Origin: Paenibacillus harenae DSM 16969
GTDB lineage: Bacteria; Bacillota; Bacilli; Paenibacillales; Paenibacillaceae
Direction: 5' to 3'
Assembly (NCBI RefSeq): GCF_000422465.1
Contig: NZ_KE383845.1
Coordinates: forward strand, 418,241-482,240
Length of the DNA: 64,000 bases
Of this stretch, positions 43,889-52,727 are shown one piece after another (positions within the stretch are counted from its first letter, which is position 1; every line of letters begins with the position of its first letter). A model generated the notes under the pieces. That model saw only the letters and a list, made by a program, of their open reading frames with translations, was not told the DNA's origin and searched no databases. Position numbers and translations under genes: made by a program.

Positions 43889-45657
43889 TGTTCAACCCCC
43901 CTTAAGGGCAAATATAAATGCACCGTTGTTCCTTGATCGACGCTGCTTGTAATCTCCAACCGATAGGGCAGCCCATATACCAAATTAATACGACGCAGGA
44001 CACTTTGCACGCCTAACGAGTCTCGTTCCCCTGTAAATTTATGAGCGTAAATTCCTTCCACCTGCTCCTTGCTCATCCCGCATCCGTTATCCTCAATTTC
44101 GATCTTTAAAAAATCATCGATCCGGCAGGCCCGAATCTCCAGCACTTTGGACGATGTCAGGTCCTTGAAGGCATGGACGAACGCATTCTCTACAAGCGGC
44201 TGCAGCAGCAGACGTTGAATTTCACAGTCATACACATCCTCAGCCGCGCGGATGCGTGCATCGAAGCTATTTTCCAGAAAGGCCGCCTGAATCCGCAAAT
44301 AGTTCTCCACCTGCTGCAGCTCCTCGCGAAGCGTGGTTCTCTTATTAATCCGTTCCAGGGAATACTTGAGCAGCTTCGACAACGAAAACACCAGATTGGC
44401 CGAATCCAAGTCGTTCTGAATGTACAGCTTCCAATAGAGCCCGTTTAAGGTGTTGTACAGAAAATGAGGGTTCAACTGCGCCTGCAGCGCCTTCAGCTCC
44501 GCTTCCCTTTCACTGATCTGGCTCACATATACCTTTTGAATCATGTCCTGTACGCTGGATGCCATGGAGTTAAAACTCTCTCCCAGAAAACCAAGTTCAT
44601 CGTTCGTGCGGGAGCGTATCCGAATATCGAAATTCCCTTCCCTCATCTTACGCATCGCCCGTACCAGCTCCTTAAGAGGCGACAGCAATCGGCCGCTCAA
44701 CAAAACAATGAGCATGCTGCTTAAGCAAATACTGAGGAGTCCGAGCCATAAGCTGATATTTAGGATCAATTGGCTATCTCGGAATATATACGACAGCGAA
44801 ACCCGGCTGATCAGCGTAAACAATATTTCTTTCGAATAGACGGAGGTATAAAAATAAGTCGTATCTCCCTGATCTTTAATCTTACTGCTATTCGTGCCGT
44901 TTAATAACCTCTCGAGTCCCTCCGTATCTTCCTCGGGTCCATCGGTATAGAGGAGCTTGGCCCGCTGATCGTATAAATAGACGCGCCCATCGTCACCGCT
45001 TTCGATTTCACGGAACGAACGGGTCAAGAAGGCTTCATTGATGACCATGACGAGCAATCCGTAGTTCTCGCCTTGGCTAGCTTTCATCCAGCGAGACGCG
45101 ATAATGACGTCCCTGTGCCCGCTTTTCTCTATTTGACTGGGAATAGATCTTCGCATCCATACCAAATCCCCATTAGAAGAAGCCAAGGCGATGTACACTT
45201 CATTAAAAGCGGCTTGGCTGAGCGGCTCGACCGTTTCTTTCATAAGGCTGTAATAATAGTTCGTACCGGTTAAATCGTATATATAAAGCGAGAGCAGCTG
45301 CGGAGCATCAAACTTGACCTGCCGGAGCTGGTCCGCGATTCGCTCCTGCTCGAAGTGGCGTTCCGCATGCGATAGCTCCTCTCTAAAGGCGGACAGCTTT
45401 GTTATAATTTTTTCAATCGTCGGATTAAACACAATATAGTTCGAAATGCGGTACATCTCCAGAATACGAAGCTCCAGCTGCATCATCGCCTGCTCGCTGG
45501 CCTTAACATACTGTTCCGTTACTTCCTCCTCAAATAACCGCAGATGGGTTTGATAGGAGATGAGTCCGGTCAGGTTGACCGTAAAGAAAATGATCGCTGA
45601 AACCCCGATCAGCAGCTTGCTTTTAAAACTAACCTTCTTCCCCCAGCTGATCCACAT
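43882..45657 (-). CDS. Sensor histidine kinase (YesM-like)
   Basis: 591 residues from the ATG at 45657; a TTG 12 codons upstream is also open. Two membrane segments (about 15-35 and 280-305) border an extracytoplasmic sensor domain. HAMP follows (LLSPLKELVRAMRKMREGNF), then the His_kinase block with the phospho-His in LQAQLNPHFLYNTLNGL and the ATPase N-box LLLQPLVENAFVHAFKD plus EIEDNGCGM. It probably senses a glycan or a liganded binding protein and signals to the YesN-like regulator. Confidence 0.95.
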   Translation of the reverse strand: MWISWGKKVSFKSKLLIGVSAIIFFTVNLTGLISYQTHLRLFEEEVTEQYVKASEQAMMQLELRILEMYRISNYIVFNPTIEKIITKLSAFREELSHAERHFEQERIADQLRQVKFDAPQLLSLYIYDLTGTNYYYSLMKETVEPLSQAAFNEVYIALASSNGDLVWMRRSIPSQIEKSGHRDVIIASRWMKASQGENYGLLVMVINEAFLTRSFREIESGDDGRVYLYDQRAKLLYTDGPEEDTEGLERLLNGTNSSKIKDQGDTTYFYTSVYSKEILFTLISRVSLSYIFRDSQLILNISLWLGLLSICLSSMLIVLLSGRLLSPLKELVRAMRKMREGNFDIRIRSRTNDELGFLGESFNSMASSVQDMIQKVYVSQISEREAELKALQAQLNPHFLYNTLNGLYWKLYIQNDLDSANLVFSLSKLLKYSLERINKRTTLREELQQVENYLRIQAAFLENSFDARIRAAEDVYDCEIQRLLLQPLVENAFVHAFKDLTSSKVLEIRACRIDDFLKIEIEDNGCGMSKEQVEGIYAHKFTGERDSLGVQSVLRRINLVYGLPYRLEITSSVDQGTTVHLYLPLRGVEQC

Positions 45658-45970
45658 GCAGGCAGCCCTCTCTTTCTTACAGAGAAAGTCCAATATTATC
45701 CTTATATTCGTGGATCAATCGTTGTATCACAATGATTCAACCTTTCTCTCTCAAATCGTTCGCCTTCAATAACCGGTATTCGACCCGAGTCTTGATTTCC
45801 GCGCTTGCGTACGTTTTAATAGTAGCCAAACCACATCATTGTGCATAAAGATATAATCTACTATCATTATGTTAAGTTAATAGGTTATAAACCTATCTAA
45901 TTGATCGGCTTTGGTTCCGTTCCGATAGGGTTAGCCGCCATCCGATTTAGGCCAAAAAGGGGATGAAATT

Positions 45971-46423
45971 ATGCAAGCTCATGAAATCATGATCCGCAAC
46001 GTGTACAAAGTGAAAGAGTACGATACCGTACGCTCGGTCATTGAACGGTTCATCCAGCATCGGATCAGCGGGCTGCCTGTCGTCAACGACCGGAACGAGA
46101 TCGTCGGCTACATTAGCGACGGCGACATTATGCGGTATATCGGCAAAAAAGAAGACCGTGTCGTCAACCTCATCTACTATTCCACCGTGATCAGCGACGC
46201 GGAAGCCTTTGAAGAAAAGGTTGAACGGATTCTCGACTTAAACGTGATGACCATTGCCAAAAAGAAGGTCGTAACCGCCCCCTGGGAGGAGGATATCGAC
46301 CGGATCGCGACGATTCTGGGACAAAAACAAATCAAGAAGGTGCCTATCGAACGGAACGGCGTACTCGTCGGCATAATCAGCCGCGGCGATATTATCCGGC
46401 ATGCGTTCAAAATCATCACCTAG
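45971..46423 (+). CDS. CBS-domain protein
   Basis: 150 residues, GGGG about 8 bp before the ATG. Two CBS motifs: AHEIMIRNVYKVKEYDTVRS with ISGLPVVNDRNEIVGYISDGDIM (about 1-60), and the second in MTIAKKKVVTAPWEEDIDRI with VLVGIISRGDIIRHA (about 90-148). Tandem CBS pairs bind adenine nucleotides (known); no effector domain is attached. It converges on the AraC-family gene with only 10 bp between stops. Target pathway is not clear. Confidence 0.88.
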   Translation: MQAHEIMIRNVYKVKEYDTVRSVIERFIQHRISGLPVVNDRNEIVGYISDGDIMRYIGKKEDRVVNLIYYSTVISDAEAFEEKVERILDLNVMTIAKKKVVTAPWEEDIDRIATILGQKQIKKVPIERNGVLVGIISRGDIIRHAFKIIT

Positions 46424-46433
46424 CCCATCCCCA

Positions 46434-47303
46434 TTAAATCAGGCTTTTATACTGGGAACGGTAACGGCCCGGCGAAATGCCCAGGTTTTGACGAAATAAA
46501 CGGACAAAATAATTGACATTCGGCTGCCCGACACGCTCGGCGACGGCCTGCAGAGACAAATCGGTCTGCCGGAGGAGCGTACAAGCATCCTGCATTTGAA
46601 GCCGATGCGCATATTGCAGCGGGCTTAACCCGGTATGCCGCTTCAGGCAGCGGGACATGTAATCGATGTTGAAATGCAGCTCGCTTTCCATTAAAGGACC
46701 GTCGAAGGGCAGCGGATGGCGGCGCAGCAAATAATCCTCGATCTGATCGGACAGCTGCCGGGAACGTTCATGCCTCCCTGCCGAGAGAGACAGCTGCAGC
46801 CGGTGCAGCAGCTCCGCGGAGAGCAATTGCAAACGGAACGCGTTTTTGACGGAAAACATCCGGTGCAGATCCACCATCTCATCCAGGATCGGAAGCAAAT
46901 GCCTGAGATCTGTCCGCATCTGCTTGGGCACATACACATACTGCTCGGAAGGCAGTTGATCGATATCGGTACCTCTGGTCAATATATACGACCAGGGGAT
47001 TTGGTCCTGCCTGAGCTTTCTAATCGGACTGGCATGCAAATAATGCGTCCAGTAAACCTCCGTCTCTACTTCGACCGGCCGATGCCCGACATGTGTCTTT
47101 CCCGGCTCAAGCAGAAGAATATCCCCGGCGCCAAGCGCATAAGGCACGTCATTCTCGGTCATATAGAAGCAGCCGCTCTTCACGATCAGCAGATCGTAAA
47201 CATTAAAGTTACGCTCAAAATGCTGCATCCCCGGCATCCACTTGCTGTATCCGACCGTCAGACATTGCGGCAGCGGCGGTATCGCCAGCTCCAGACATTC
47301 CAT
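46434..47303 (-). CDS. AraC-family transcriptional regulator
   Basis: 289 residues from the ATG at 47303 (GGAGAG upstream); an earlier ATG at 47336 lacks a site. N-terminal cupin-type sensor domain (NVYDLLIVKSGCFYMTENDV, ILLLEPGKTHVGHRPVEVE) about 20-120. The C-terminal AraC domain has HFNIDYMSRCLKRHTGLSPL and LSLQAVAERVGQPNVNYFVR, ending near residue 285. It is divergent from the GHL6/GH151-like gene, separated by 208 bp, and is the most likely regulator of it. Confidence 0.92.
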   Translation of the reverse strand: MECLELAIPPLPQCLTVGYSKWMPGMQHFERNFNVYDLLIVKSGCFYMTENDVPYALGAGDILLLEPGKTHVGHRPVEVETEVYWTHYLHASPIRKLRQDQIPWSYILTRGTDIDQLPSEQYVYVPKQMRTDLRHLLPILDEMVDLHRMFSVKNAFRLQLLSAELLHRLQLSLSAGRHERSRQLSDQIEDYLLRRHPLPFDGPLMESELHFNIDYMSRCLKRHTGLSPLQYAHRLQMQDACTLLRQTDLSLQAVAERVGQPNVNYFVRLFRQNLGISPGRYRSQYKSLI

Positions 47304-47511
47304 TTTCGCATCTCTCCTTTGCTTGTCCCTTTCCATTCATTATACTCCACATTAGTCGGAATCGTGCTATACAAAGTCGCAAATCACACTCCATTTCTTC
47401 GTTCAAAAAAACTATATTAAACGTATCGCAGTGAACGGGAGCAGAGGAGTATACGCTTTCCGCACCTCCCGCAGACGCTGCGCCAAACCTATGGATGGAG
47501 GGTTATAACAC

Positions 47512-49488
47512 ATGAAATTTCGTCAAGTACACTTAGATTTCCATACCTCAGAAGCGATCCGGGACATAGGCAAGTCGTTTGACAAAACACAGTTCCAGGC
47601 GATGCTGAAGAGCGGCCATGTCGATTCGATTACCGTCTTCTCGAAATGCCATCACGGCTGGGCTTATCATCCCAGCGAGGCCAACGAGACGCATCCTCAT
47701 CTCGACTTCGATCTGCTTGGCGCCCAGATCGAGGCGGCGCATGAAATCGGGGTTAAAACACCGGTCTATCTGTCCGCAGGACTCGACGAGAAGCTGGCAC
47801 GCAAGCACCCCGAGTGGCTGAACCGCAGCCGCGATGACCGCACCTCCTGGGTGCAGGGCTTTATGGAGCCGGGTTATCATTTATTTTGCATGAATACCCC
47901 ATACTTGGATGTATTGGTTGCGCAAATCGAAGAGGTCGTACAGCGGTATGATGCCGACGGCATCTTCCTCGACATCGTCGGCATCCATTCGTGTTATTGC
48001 CAATATTGCGTGGAAGCCGTCCGGAGCGAAGGCGGCGACCCTCGCGACGATGACGCGATGAAAGCGCTGTGGGAGCGGACCTATCTGAACTACGCGCGCA
48101 GAACAAATGAAGCCGTCCACCGTTACAAGCCGGATTTGCGCGTGTTCCACAACGGCGGACATATCACCCGCGGACGCCGCGATCTCGCGGCCCTGAACGG
48201 ACATTTGGAGCTGGAGTCGCTGCCGACAGGCGGCTGGGGCTATGACCATTTTCCATTATCCGCCCGCTATGCGGACACGCTCGGCATGGATTTCCTTGGC
48301 ATGACGGGAAAGTTCCACCTGTCCTGGGGCGAGTTCGGCGGGTATAAGCATCCGAATGCGCTCCGTTACGAAGCCTCGCTTAGCATAGCGAACGGAGCGC
48401 GCTGTTCCATCGGCGACCAGCTGCATCCGAACGGCTTAATGGATGAGGCTACTTATGCGCTCATCGGGGAAGCTTACGGCGAGCTTGAAGCGAAGGAAGC
48501 CTGGTGCGCCGGCACCGAGGCAGTCGCCGACATCGCTCTGCTGAGCCTGGAGTCGGTCGCCGGCAGAACCGAGCATGCGAATTCCGATGCCGGAGCGGTG
48601 CGCATGCTGCTCGAAGGTCATTATCTCTTTGATGTTGTAGATCAGGAATCCGACTTCTCACGCTACCGTCTCCTTATTCTTCCGGACCGGATCCGGTCCG
48701 ACGGCGGCCTTGCAAGCAAGCTGGAAGCCTATGTGGAGCAGGGAGGGAAAATCTTCGCTTCCGGAGAATCGGCTTTAAATACGGAAGGTTCGTTCGTCGT
48801 TGATTTGGGAGCCAGATGGATCGGCGCCAACGCGAATAGGCCAAGCTATTTCCGGCCGGACTTTCAGCCTGGGCCTCTGCTGCCTGCCTCATACGTCATG
48901 TATGAGCAAGGACAGGAAATAGAAGCGGCGCCGGACGCTACTGTGTGGGGCGAACGCGAGAACTCCTATTTCAATCGCGACCTCTTCACGTTCTCCTCCC
49001 ACCGCCATACGCCGAATCGTCCGGAGCCTGCTGGACCTGCGATGACCGAAGGGAGGCACGGCATCTATTTAGCCTGGAACGTGTTCGAAGAATATGCGAC
49101 GAAGGGCAGCCTTGTTCTGAAGGAGGCCGTTCGCTTCGCCCTGGATAAGCTGCTTGCCGAGCCCACGGTGCAGACGAATTTGCCGGCGCAGGGCATCGTT
49201 ACCCTCCGGAAGCAGGAGCGGCAGAACCGCTGGATTAACCATCTGATCTACGCTTCCCCCGTCCGGCGCGGCAGCAGCGTGGAAATCATCGAAGATATTG
49301 TGCCGATTCACAACGTGAACGTAACGATTCGCGTACCGGCCCCCGTTAAGCGTGTATATCTGGCGCCGCAGGGAACGGATATACCGTTCGTTCAGCAGCA
49401 GAGCGACGCAGCATCCGGCCTATCCGCTGTCAGTTATACGGTTCCCGTATTGGAATGCCATGCCATGGCCATTCTGGAGTTCCGCTGA
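47512..49488 (+). CDS. GHL6-type glycoside hydrolase, GH151-like (possible alpha-L-fucosidase)
   Basis: 658 residues, no signal peptide, GGAGG 10 bp before the ATG. (beta/alpha)8 start MKFRQVHLDFHTSEAI, then CHHGWAYHPSEANETHPHLD and DADGIFLDIVGIHSCYCQYC, with a central YEASLSIANGARCSIGDQLHPNG typical of GHL6 proteins. The C-terminal part has a beta-galactosidase trimerisation-like fold (LLILPDRIR, EQGGKIFASGESAL). The conserved start is what I recall from GH151 fucosidases of Paenibacillus, so a cytoplasmic fucosidase is the best guess. Divergent from the AraC regulator; ends before a terminator. Confidence 0.75.
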   Translation: MKFRQVHLDFHTSEAIRDIGKSFDKTQFQAMLKSGHVDSITVFSKCHHGWAYHPSEANETHPHLDFDLLGAQIEAAHEIGVKTPVYLSAGLDEKLARKHPEWLNRSRDDRTSWVQGFMEPGYHLFCMNTPYLDVLVAQIEEVVQRYDADGIFLDIVGIHSCYCQYCVEAVRSEGGDPRDDDAMKALWERTYLNYARRTNEAVHRYKPDLRVFHNGGHITRGRRDLAALNGHLELESLPTGGWGYDHFPLSARYADTLGMDFLGMTGKFHLSWGEFGGYKHPNALRYEASLSIANGARCSIGDQLHPNGLMDEATYALIGEAYGELEAKEAWCAGTEAVADIALLSLESVAGRTEHANSDAGAVRMLLEGHYLFDVVDQESDFSRYRLLILPDRIRSDGGLASKLEAYVEQGGKIFASGESALNTEGSFVVDLGARWIGANANRPSYFRPDFQPGPLLPASYVMYEQGQEIEAAPDATVWGERENSYFNRDLFTFSSHRHTPNRPEPAGPAMTEGRHGIYLAWNVFEEYATKGSLVLKEAVRFALDKLLAEPTVQTNLPAQGIVTLRKQERQNRWINHLIYASPVRRGSSVEIIEDIVPIHNVNVTIRVPAPVKRVYLAPQGTDIPFVQQQSDAASGLSAVSYTVPVLECHAMAILEFR

Positions 49489-49595
49489 ATCGCAGTCTTA
49501 AGCTAATGCCGCCAGGGAAGTCGGGCAGAAGATTCGTTGTTGTCAAAGATGTCCGAATTGTACGGTTGCGGTGCCAGGTTCAGGTTCAATAGGTA

Positions 49596-49639
49596 AAAAA
49601 GGGCGTATCAAATGGAATATCCATTTGCACGCCCTTTTT
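49596..49639 (+). terminator. Terminator after the GHL6/GH151-like gene (both directions)
   Basis: Stem AAAAAGGGCGT with ACGCCCTTTTT (about 49596-49606 and 49629-49639), with an inner AAATGGA/TCCATTT pairing. T run on the plus strand and A run on the left side make it usable from both sides. Confidence 0.85.
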
Positions 49640-49659
49640 CATATTCACGTTACTCCAAT

Positions 49660-49815
49660 TCACCATCGTGTATCGCACCGTGGATCGTACCGTGTATTGC
49701 GTTGTAGCGTACCGTGCCGTTTATTGCACCGCGTATCATGGTTTGTATCGTATCGTTTATCGCACCGTGTATCGTTCCTTGGATCCGGTTATCGTGCGAT
49801 GTATCATGCCGTGCT
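49660..49815. repeat. Degenerate tandem repeat, unit about 10-12 bp (GTGTATCGCACC-like)
   Basis: At least a dozen units follow one another, such as GTGTATCGCACC, GTGGATCGTACC, GTGTATTGCGTT and GTGTATCGTTCC. Units are unequal in length and sequence, so it is not a CRISPR array. In one plus-strand frame it would read as a run of Val-Tyr-Arg-like triplets, but there is no start site and no known protein. It lies between two genes in a non-coding gap. Confidence 0.7.
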
Positions 49816-49840
49816 TCGCAAGACACAGCTTACACTTCCG

Positions 49841-50659
49841 TCATGGCGCAAAGCCCTCCTGGCTCAAATAAACCCGTCCCTCCGGGAAGACTTTCCGGAG
49901 CTCGTCGTACACCTTGCGGTAAGCCGTAGGACCGTACCACTCCCCGAGGCCCAGCTTCTCGTACATCGATTGAATGCCTAACTGCCGTGTCCGCTTTCCC
50001 CCGCTGCCGTCCCCCATGAAATAATCGTCTACGCACACCCGGTCGACCAGCGACTTCAGCAGCTCGGGGAAATGCTCGCTGCTCGGCAGCACCGGAGCAA
50101 CCGTCGCCTGAACCGGCACTCCCGCATCGGCCAGCAGCTGCAGTGTCTTTAACCTGGCGGGAATAGGCGGAGCGTCCGGCGTGAAAATCTTGCGCATATC
50201 CTCCCGGTCCGTCTCCACCGTCATGCTGACCCGGACCTTATCTTTTAATTGCAGCAATAAGTCGATATCCCTGCGGACAAGCGGGCTGCGCGTCTGGACG
50301 AATAAAAAGTCGGGAGGATCGTCCGCCATCGCCTCCAGCAGCGACCTGGTCACCCGCTCTTTGTATTCGACCGGCTGATACGGGTCCGTGCTTGATGACA
50401 TGAAGATCGTCACTTTGCCCTTCCGCTTGGCCCGCGCCAGCTCCTTGCGCAGCACGTCAGCCGCTTCCTTTTTAATATCCACCCAGGTCCCCCACTCCTC
50501 CTTCCGGAAGGCCGCGACCGGCATTTGGCGGACATAGCAATAGGAGCAGCCAAAGGAACAGCCCGTATAAGGATTAAGAGAATGGCTGTAATCGGACAGG
50601 AAGCCTGTCCCTTTATTTAGAATCGTCTTCGGGTTTTTATAAAAATACGATGTCTTCAT
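49841..50659 (-). CDS. Radical SAM protein, SPL-like family
   Basis: 272 residues. The radical SAM cluster motif CSFGCSYCYVRQ (C-x3-C-x2-C, Cys near residues 36-43) follows TGFLSDYSHSLNPYTG. IFMSSSTDPYQPVEYKERVT and VSMTVETDREDM are the SAM-binding and barrel segments. The family is related to spore photoproduct lyase-like and Rv2578c proteins; the exact substrate is unknown. It is next to two alkylation-repair genes, so a DNA-linked role is possible. Confidence 0.85.
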   Translation of the reverse strand: MKTSYFYKNPKTILNKGTGFLSDYSHSLNPYTGCSFGCSYCYVRQMPVAAFRKEEWGTWVDIKKEAADVLRKELARAKRKGKVTIFMSSSTDPYQPVEYKERVTRSLLEAMADDPPDFLFVQTRSPLVRRDIDLLLQLKDKVRVSMTVETDREDMRKIFTPDAPPIPARLKTLQLLADAGVPVQATVAPVLPSSEHFPELLKSLVDRVCVDDYFMGDGSGGKRTRQLGIQSMYEKLGLGEWYGPTAYRKVYDELRKVFPEGRVYLSQEGFAP

Positions 50660-50668
50660 CTCTCCGCC

Positions 50669-51187
50669 CTACATGCTTTCCCGTTCCAATTGCAGCAGAC
50701 GCGTCTTCATATCCAAGCCGCCGCGGTACCCGGTAAGCGAACCGTTCTTGCCGACAACCCGGTGGCACGGGACCGTAATCAGGATCGGATTCGCGCCGAT
50801 CGCCGCTCCGACCGCCCGTACGGCTGCAGGCTTCTGAATTCGCTCCGCAATATCCGAATAAGACATCGTTTGCCCGTACGGGATTCCGCAGAGCGCATGC
50901 CATACCGCAAGCTGAAACGCCGTGCCGCGGTAATCAAAGGGCAGAGTAAACGACTTGCGCTCGCCCTGCAAATATTCAGAAAGCTCCGCCGCATAAGGCT
51001 GCAGCCGATCATCGTCCCGGACCAGCCCGCTGCCGGGGAATCGGGCGGCCGCCCAGTCGCGAAGCTCATCGAACGGCTTATTCTGCGAGCCTATATAGCA
51101 AAGCCCGTTAGTTGAAGCCGCTATGTGCAGGCTCCATTCTCCATGCTCCAGCAACGACCAATAGATCGTCGTATCATCCTTTTTCAC
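50669..51187 (-). CDS. ogt: Methylated-DNA--protein-cysteine methyltransferase
   Basis: 172 residues. The acceptor Cys is in the invariant ITVPCHRVVGKNGSLTGYRGG near the C-terminus, preceded by the helix-turn-helix-like IPYGQTMSYSDIAERI. The N-terminal half is the short regulatory domain of Ogt. Reaction: moves the alkyl group from O6-alkylguanine (and O4-alkylthymine) to its own Cys. It starts 3 bp after the AdaA gene, so the two are co-transcribed. Confidence 0.95.
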   Translation of the reverse strand: MKKDDTTIYWSLLEHGEWSLHIAASTNGLCYIGSQNKPFDELRDWAAARFPGSGLVRDDDRLQPYAAELSEYLQGERKSFTLPFDYRGTAFQLAVWHALCGIPYGQTMSYSDIAERIQKPAAVRAVGAAIGANPILITVPCHRVVGKNGSLTGYRGGLDMKTRLLQLERESM

Positions 51188-51190
51188 TGT

Positions 51191-51769
51191 TCATCCCTCC
51201 GACTTCTTCCGGATGATCCGCCGGTAGTCCGCCGGCGTATGCCCGGTTTTCTTCTTGAACAACGTGATAAAATAAGGCGTATTCGGCATGCCTACGTTCA
51301 GCGCAATGTCCGAAACGGTTTTATTCGTAACCGTCAAATACTCGATCGCTTTGTTCATCCGCGCTTGCTGAATGTACTCGACCGGCGTCATGCCCTTGAT
51401 TCTCTTGAACGTCCGGTGAAGATGATAAGGGCTGCCGTGGCACATATCGGCTAATGCCTCCAGCGTCAAGCTCCCGTTATAGTTCCTGTCGATACATGCC
51501 GTTATCTGAGAAACCCATTCCTGGTCAGGCAGGCGCTCTCCCGTCGGCTTGCAGCGCTTGCACGGGCGGTATCCGGCGGACAGCGCTTGTTCGGCATTTT
51601 GAAAAATAAGTACGTTCTCTTTGTTCGGCATCTTGGATTTGCAGGAAGGTCTGCAAAAAATCCCCGTCGTCTTGACGGCATATATAAACCGGAAATCGTA
51701 GGAAGCATCGTTGTGAATAATGGCGTGCCACTTCGCTTCCGTCATTCCCTCGTCGCCTGCTTGCTGCAT
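51191..51769 (-). CDS. adaA: AdaA-type methylphosphotriester-sensing AraC regulator
   Basis: 192 residues from the ATG at 51769 (GGAGGTG 7 bp upstream). The Zn/methyl-acceptor N-domain carries Cys in GIFCRPSCKSKMP and Cys in GYRPCKRCKP (four-Cys Zn site). The AraC domain then starts ITACIDRNYNGSLTLEALAD, with VSDIALNVGMPNTPYFITLF. Known role (Bacillus AdaA): methylation of a Cys by DNA phosphotriesters turns it into an activator of the adaptive response. It directly precedes ogt, as in the Bacillus adaA-adaB operon. Confidence 0.93.
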   Translation of the reverse strand: MQQAGDEGMTEAKWHAIIHNDASYDFRFIYAVKTTGIFCRPSCKSKMPNKENVLIFQNAEQALSAGYRPCKRCKPTGERLPDQEWVSQITACIDRNYNGSLTLEALADMCHGSPYHLHRTFKRIKGMTPVEYIQQARMNKAIEYLTVTNKTVSDIALNVGMPNTPYFITLFKKKTGHTPADYRRIIRKKSEG

Positions 51770-51932
51770 TCCGTTCACCTCCATCCACAGTATACCCCCT
51801 GCGGCAGCCATCTGTACGTTTTTGCGAATAGGTTAGCAAGATAATGAAATTTTCTCCTGATTTCTTTAGCAGGCGTATCATGGTATAGTGTGGCTATATC
51901 AAATTCATTAATGAGCGCAGGAGGTACGAGAG

Positions 51933-52727
51933 TTGGTACATCAATTCGTCATAGCGCCGCTGACATATAACGTCTTCGAGGATGAAGCGGCACAGATTGC
52001 CAAGTGCAAGGAATGGGGCTTGCTATCGGAGAAAGCATCCAAGACCAAAAATTTCTATTACAAAGGAAACGGATTGAACGTATCCTGCAGCATCATCGGT
52101 TACGTCGACGATATGGCGGCGGTCATTCAATTCGACAACAGCCGGCTGCACTGCATTCACCCTTCCTATTTGAAAGAGATGCAGGCGTCAAGCTACGGCG
52201 CGAAGCAATCGGCCGCAGCTGACAGATCAGCCGGACAGGAGATCGTCGAGGAGCCCGCAGCCGAGGAAATGACCGCAGCGGACGTTTCAACCGAAGCGGC
52301 CAAGCCTGCGGAAGCGGCAACCGAAGTAACAGCTTCCGAAGAAACGGCAATCGGAGAATCGGCAGCCGAAGAGGCCGTTACCGCTGAGCCGCCAAAGGGG
52401 AAAGCGAAAAAAGAAAAAACGCAAAAGCTGCAGCTCCCGGAAGAAAAGGTGAAAATGACCGCAGTCGTTAAGGAATTTACGACCGTTCCGAATAACTTCT
52501 CCGACACCGAGGATGAAGTCATTATTTATGAAGCGGCCGCTATTCTTGAACCTGCTCTGGAGGTCGGCCCGGTTTGGTCAAGCCACAGCTCCACGCTCAA
52601 GAAGCTGGAGCTTGAGGTCGGGGACACGCTCGCCTTCGAGTGCAAAATCGTGGCCAAGAAGCTTACGAAGCATCCGGTCCCTTACAAGATCAACAATCCT
52701 TCCAAACTGCAAAAAAACCCGGGTTAG
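51933..52727 (+). CDS. Conserved protein of unknown function with Ala/Glu-rich linker
   Basis: 264 residues with a TTG start, AGGAGG 9 bp upstream. An N-terminal domain of about 90 residues (VHQFVIAPLTYNVFEDEAAQ and CSIIGYVDDMAAVIQFDNSR) is joined by a long Ala/Glu/Pro/Thr-rich linker (about 95-165) to a C-terminal domain with KMTAVVKEFTTVPNNFSDTE and LELEVGDTLAFECKIVAKKL. It has no membrane segment. I do not recognise the family; the C-terminal domain could be an OB-like beta-barrel. The strong terminator at 52798 suggests it is monocistronic. Confidence 0.7.
   Translation: MVHQFVIAPLTYNVFEDEAAQIAKCKEWGLLSEKASKTKNFYYKGNGLNVSCSIIGYVDDMAAVIQFDNSRLHCIHPSYLKEMQASSYGAKQSAAADRSAGQEIVEEPAAEEMTAADVSTEAAKPAEAATEVTASEETAIGESAAEEAVTAEPPKGKAKKEKTQKLQLPEEKVKMTAVVKEFTTVPNNFSDTEDEVIIYEAAAILEPALEVGPVWSSHSSTLKKLELEVGDTLAFECKIVAKKLTKHPVPYKINNPSKLQKNPG

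Larger units (their letters stand above)
49489..49840. other. Intergenic region with terminator and degenerate tandem repeat
   Basis: This 352-bp gap holds the terminator at 49596-49639 and the degenerate repeat at 49665-49815. Nothing else was seen. The open frames crossing it on the plus strand (for example 49571-49981) only reflect the repeat. Confidence 0.6.

Noticed and set aside
49660..49815. CRISPR array
   Set aside because: Units are only 10-12 bp, unequal, with no spacers of constant length, and no cas genes are near.
49571..49981. 136-codon plus-strand frame over the tandem repeat
   Set aside because: The Tyr/Arg/His/Val-rich translation only reflects the short repeat, and its end is antisense to the radical SAM gene.
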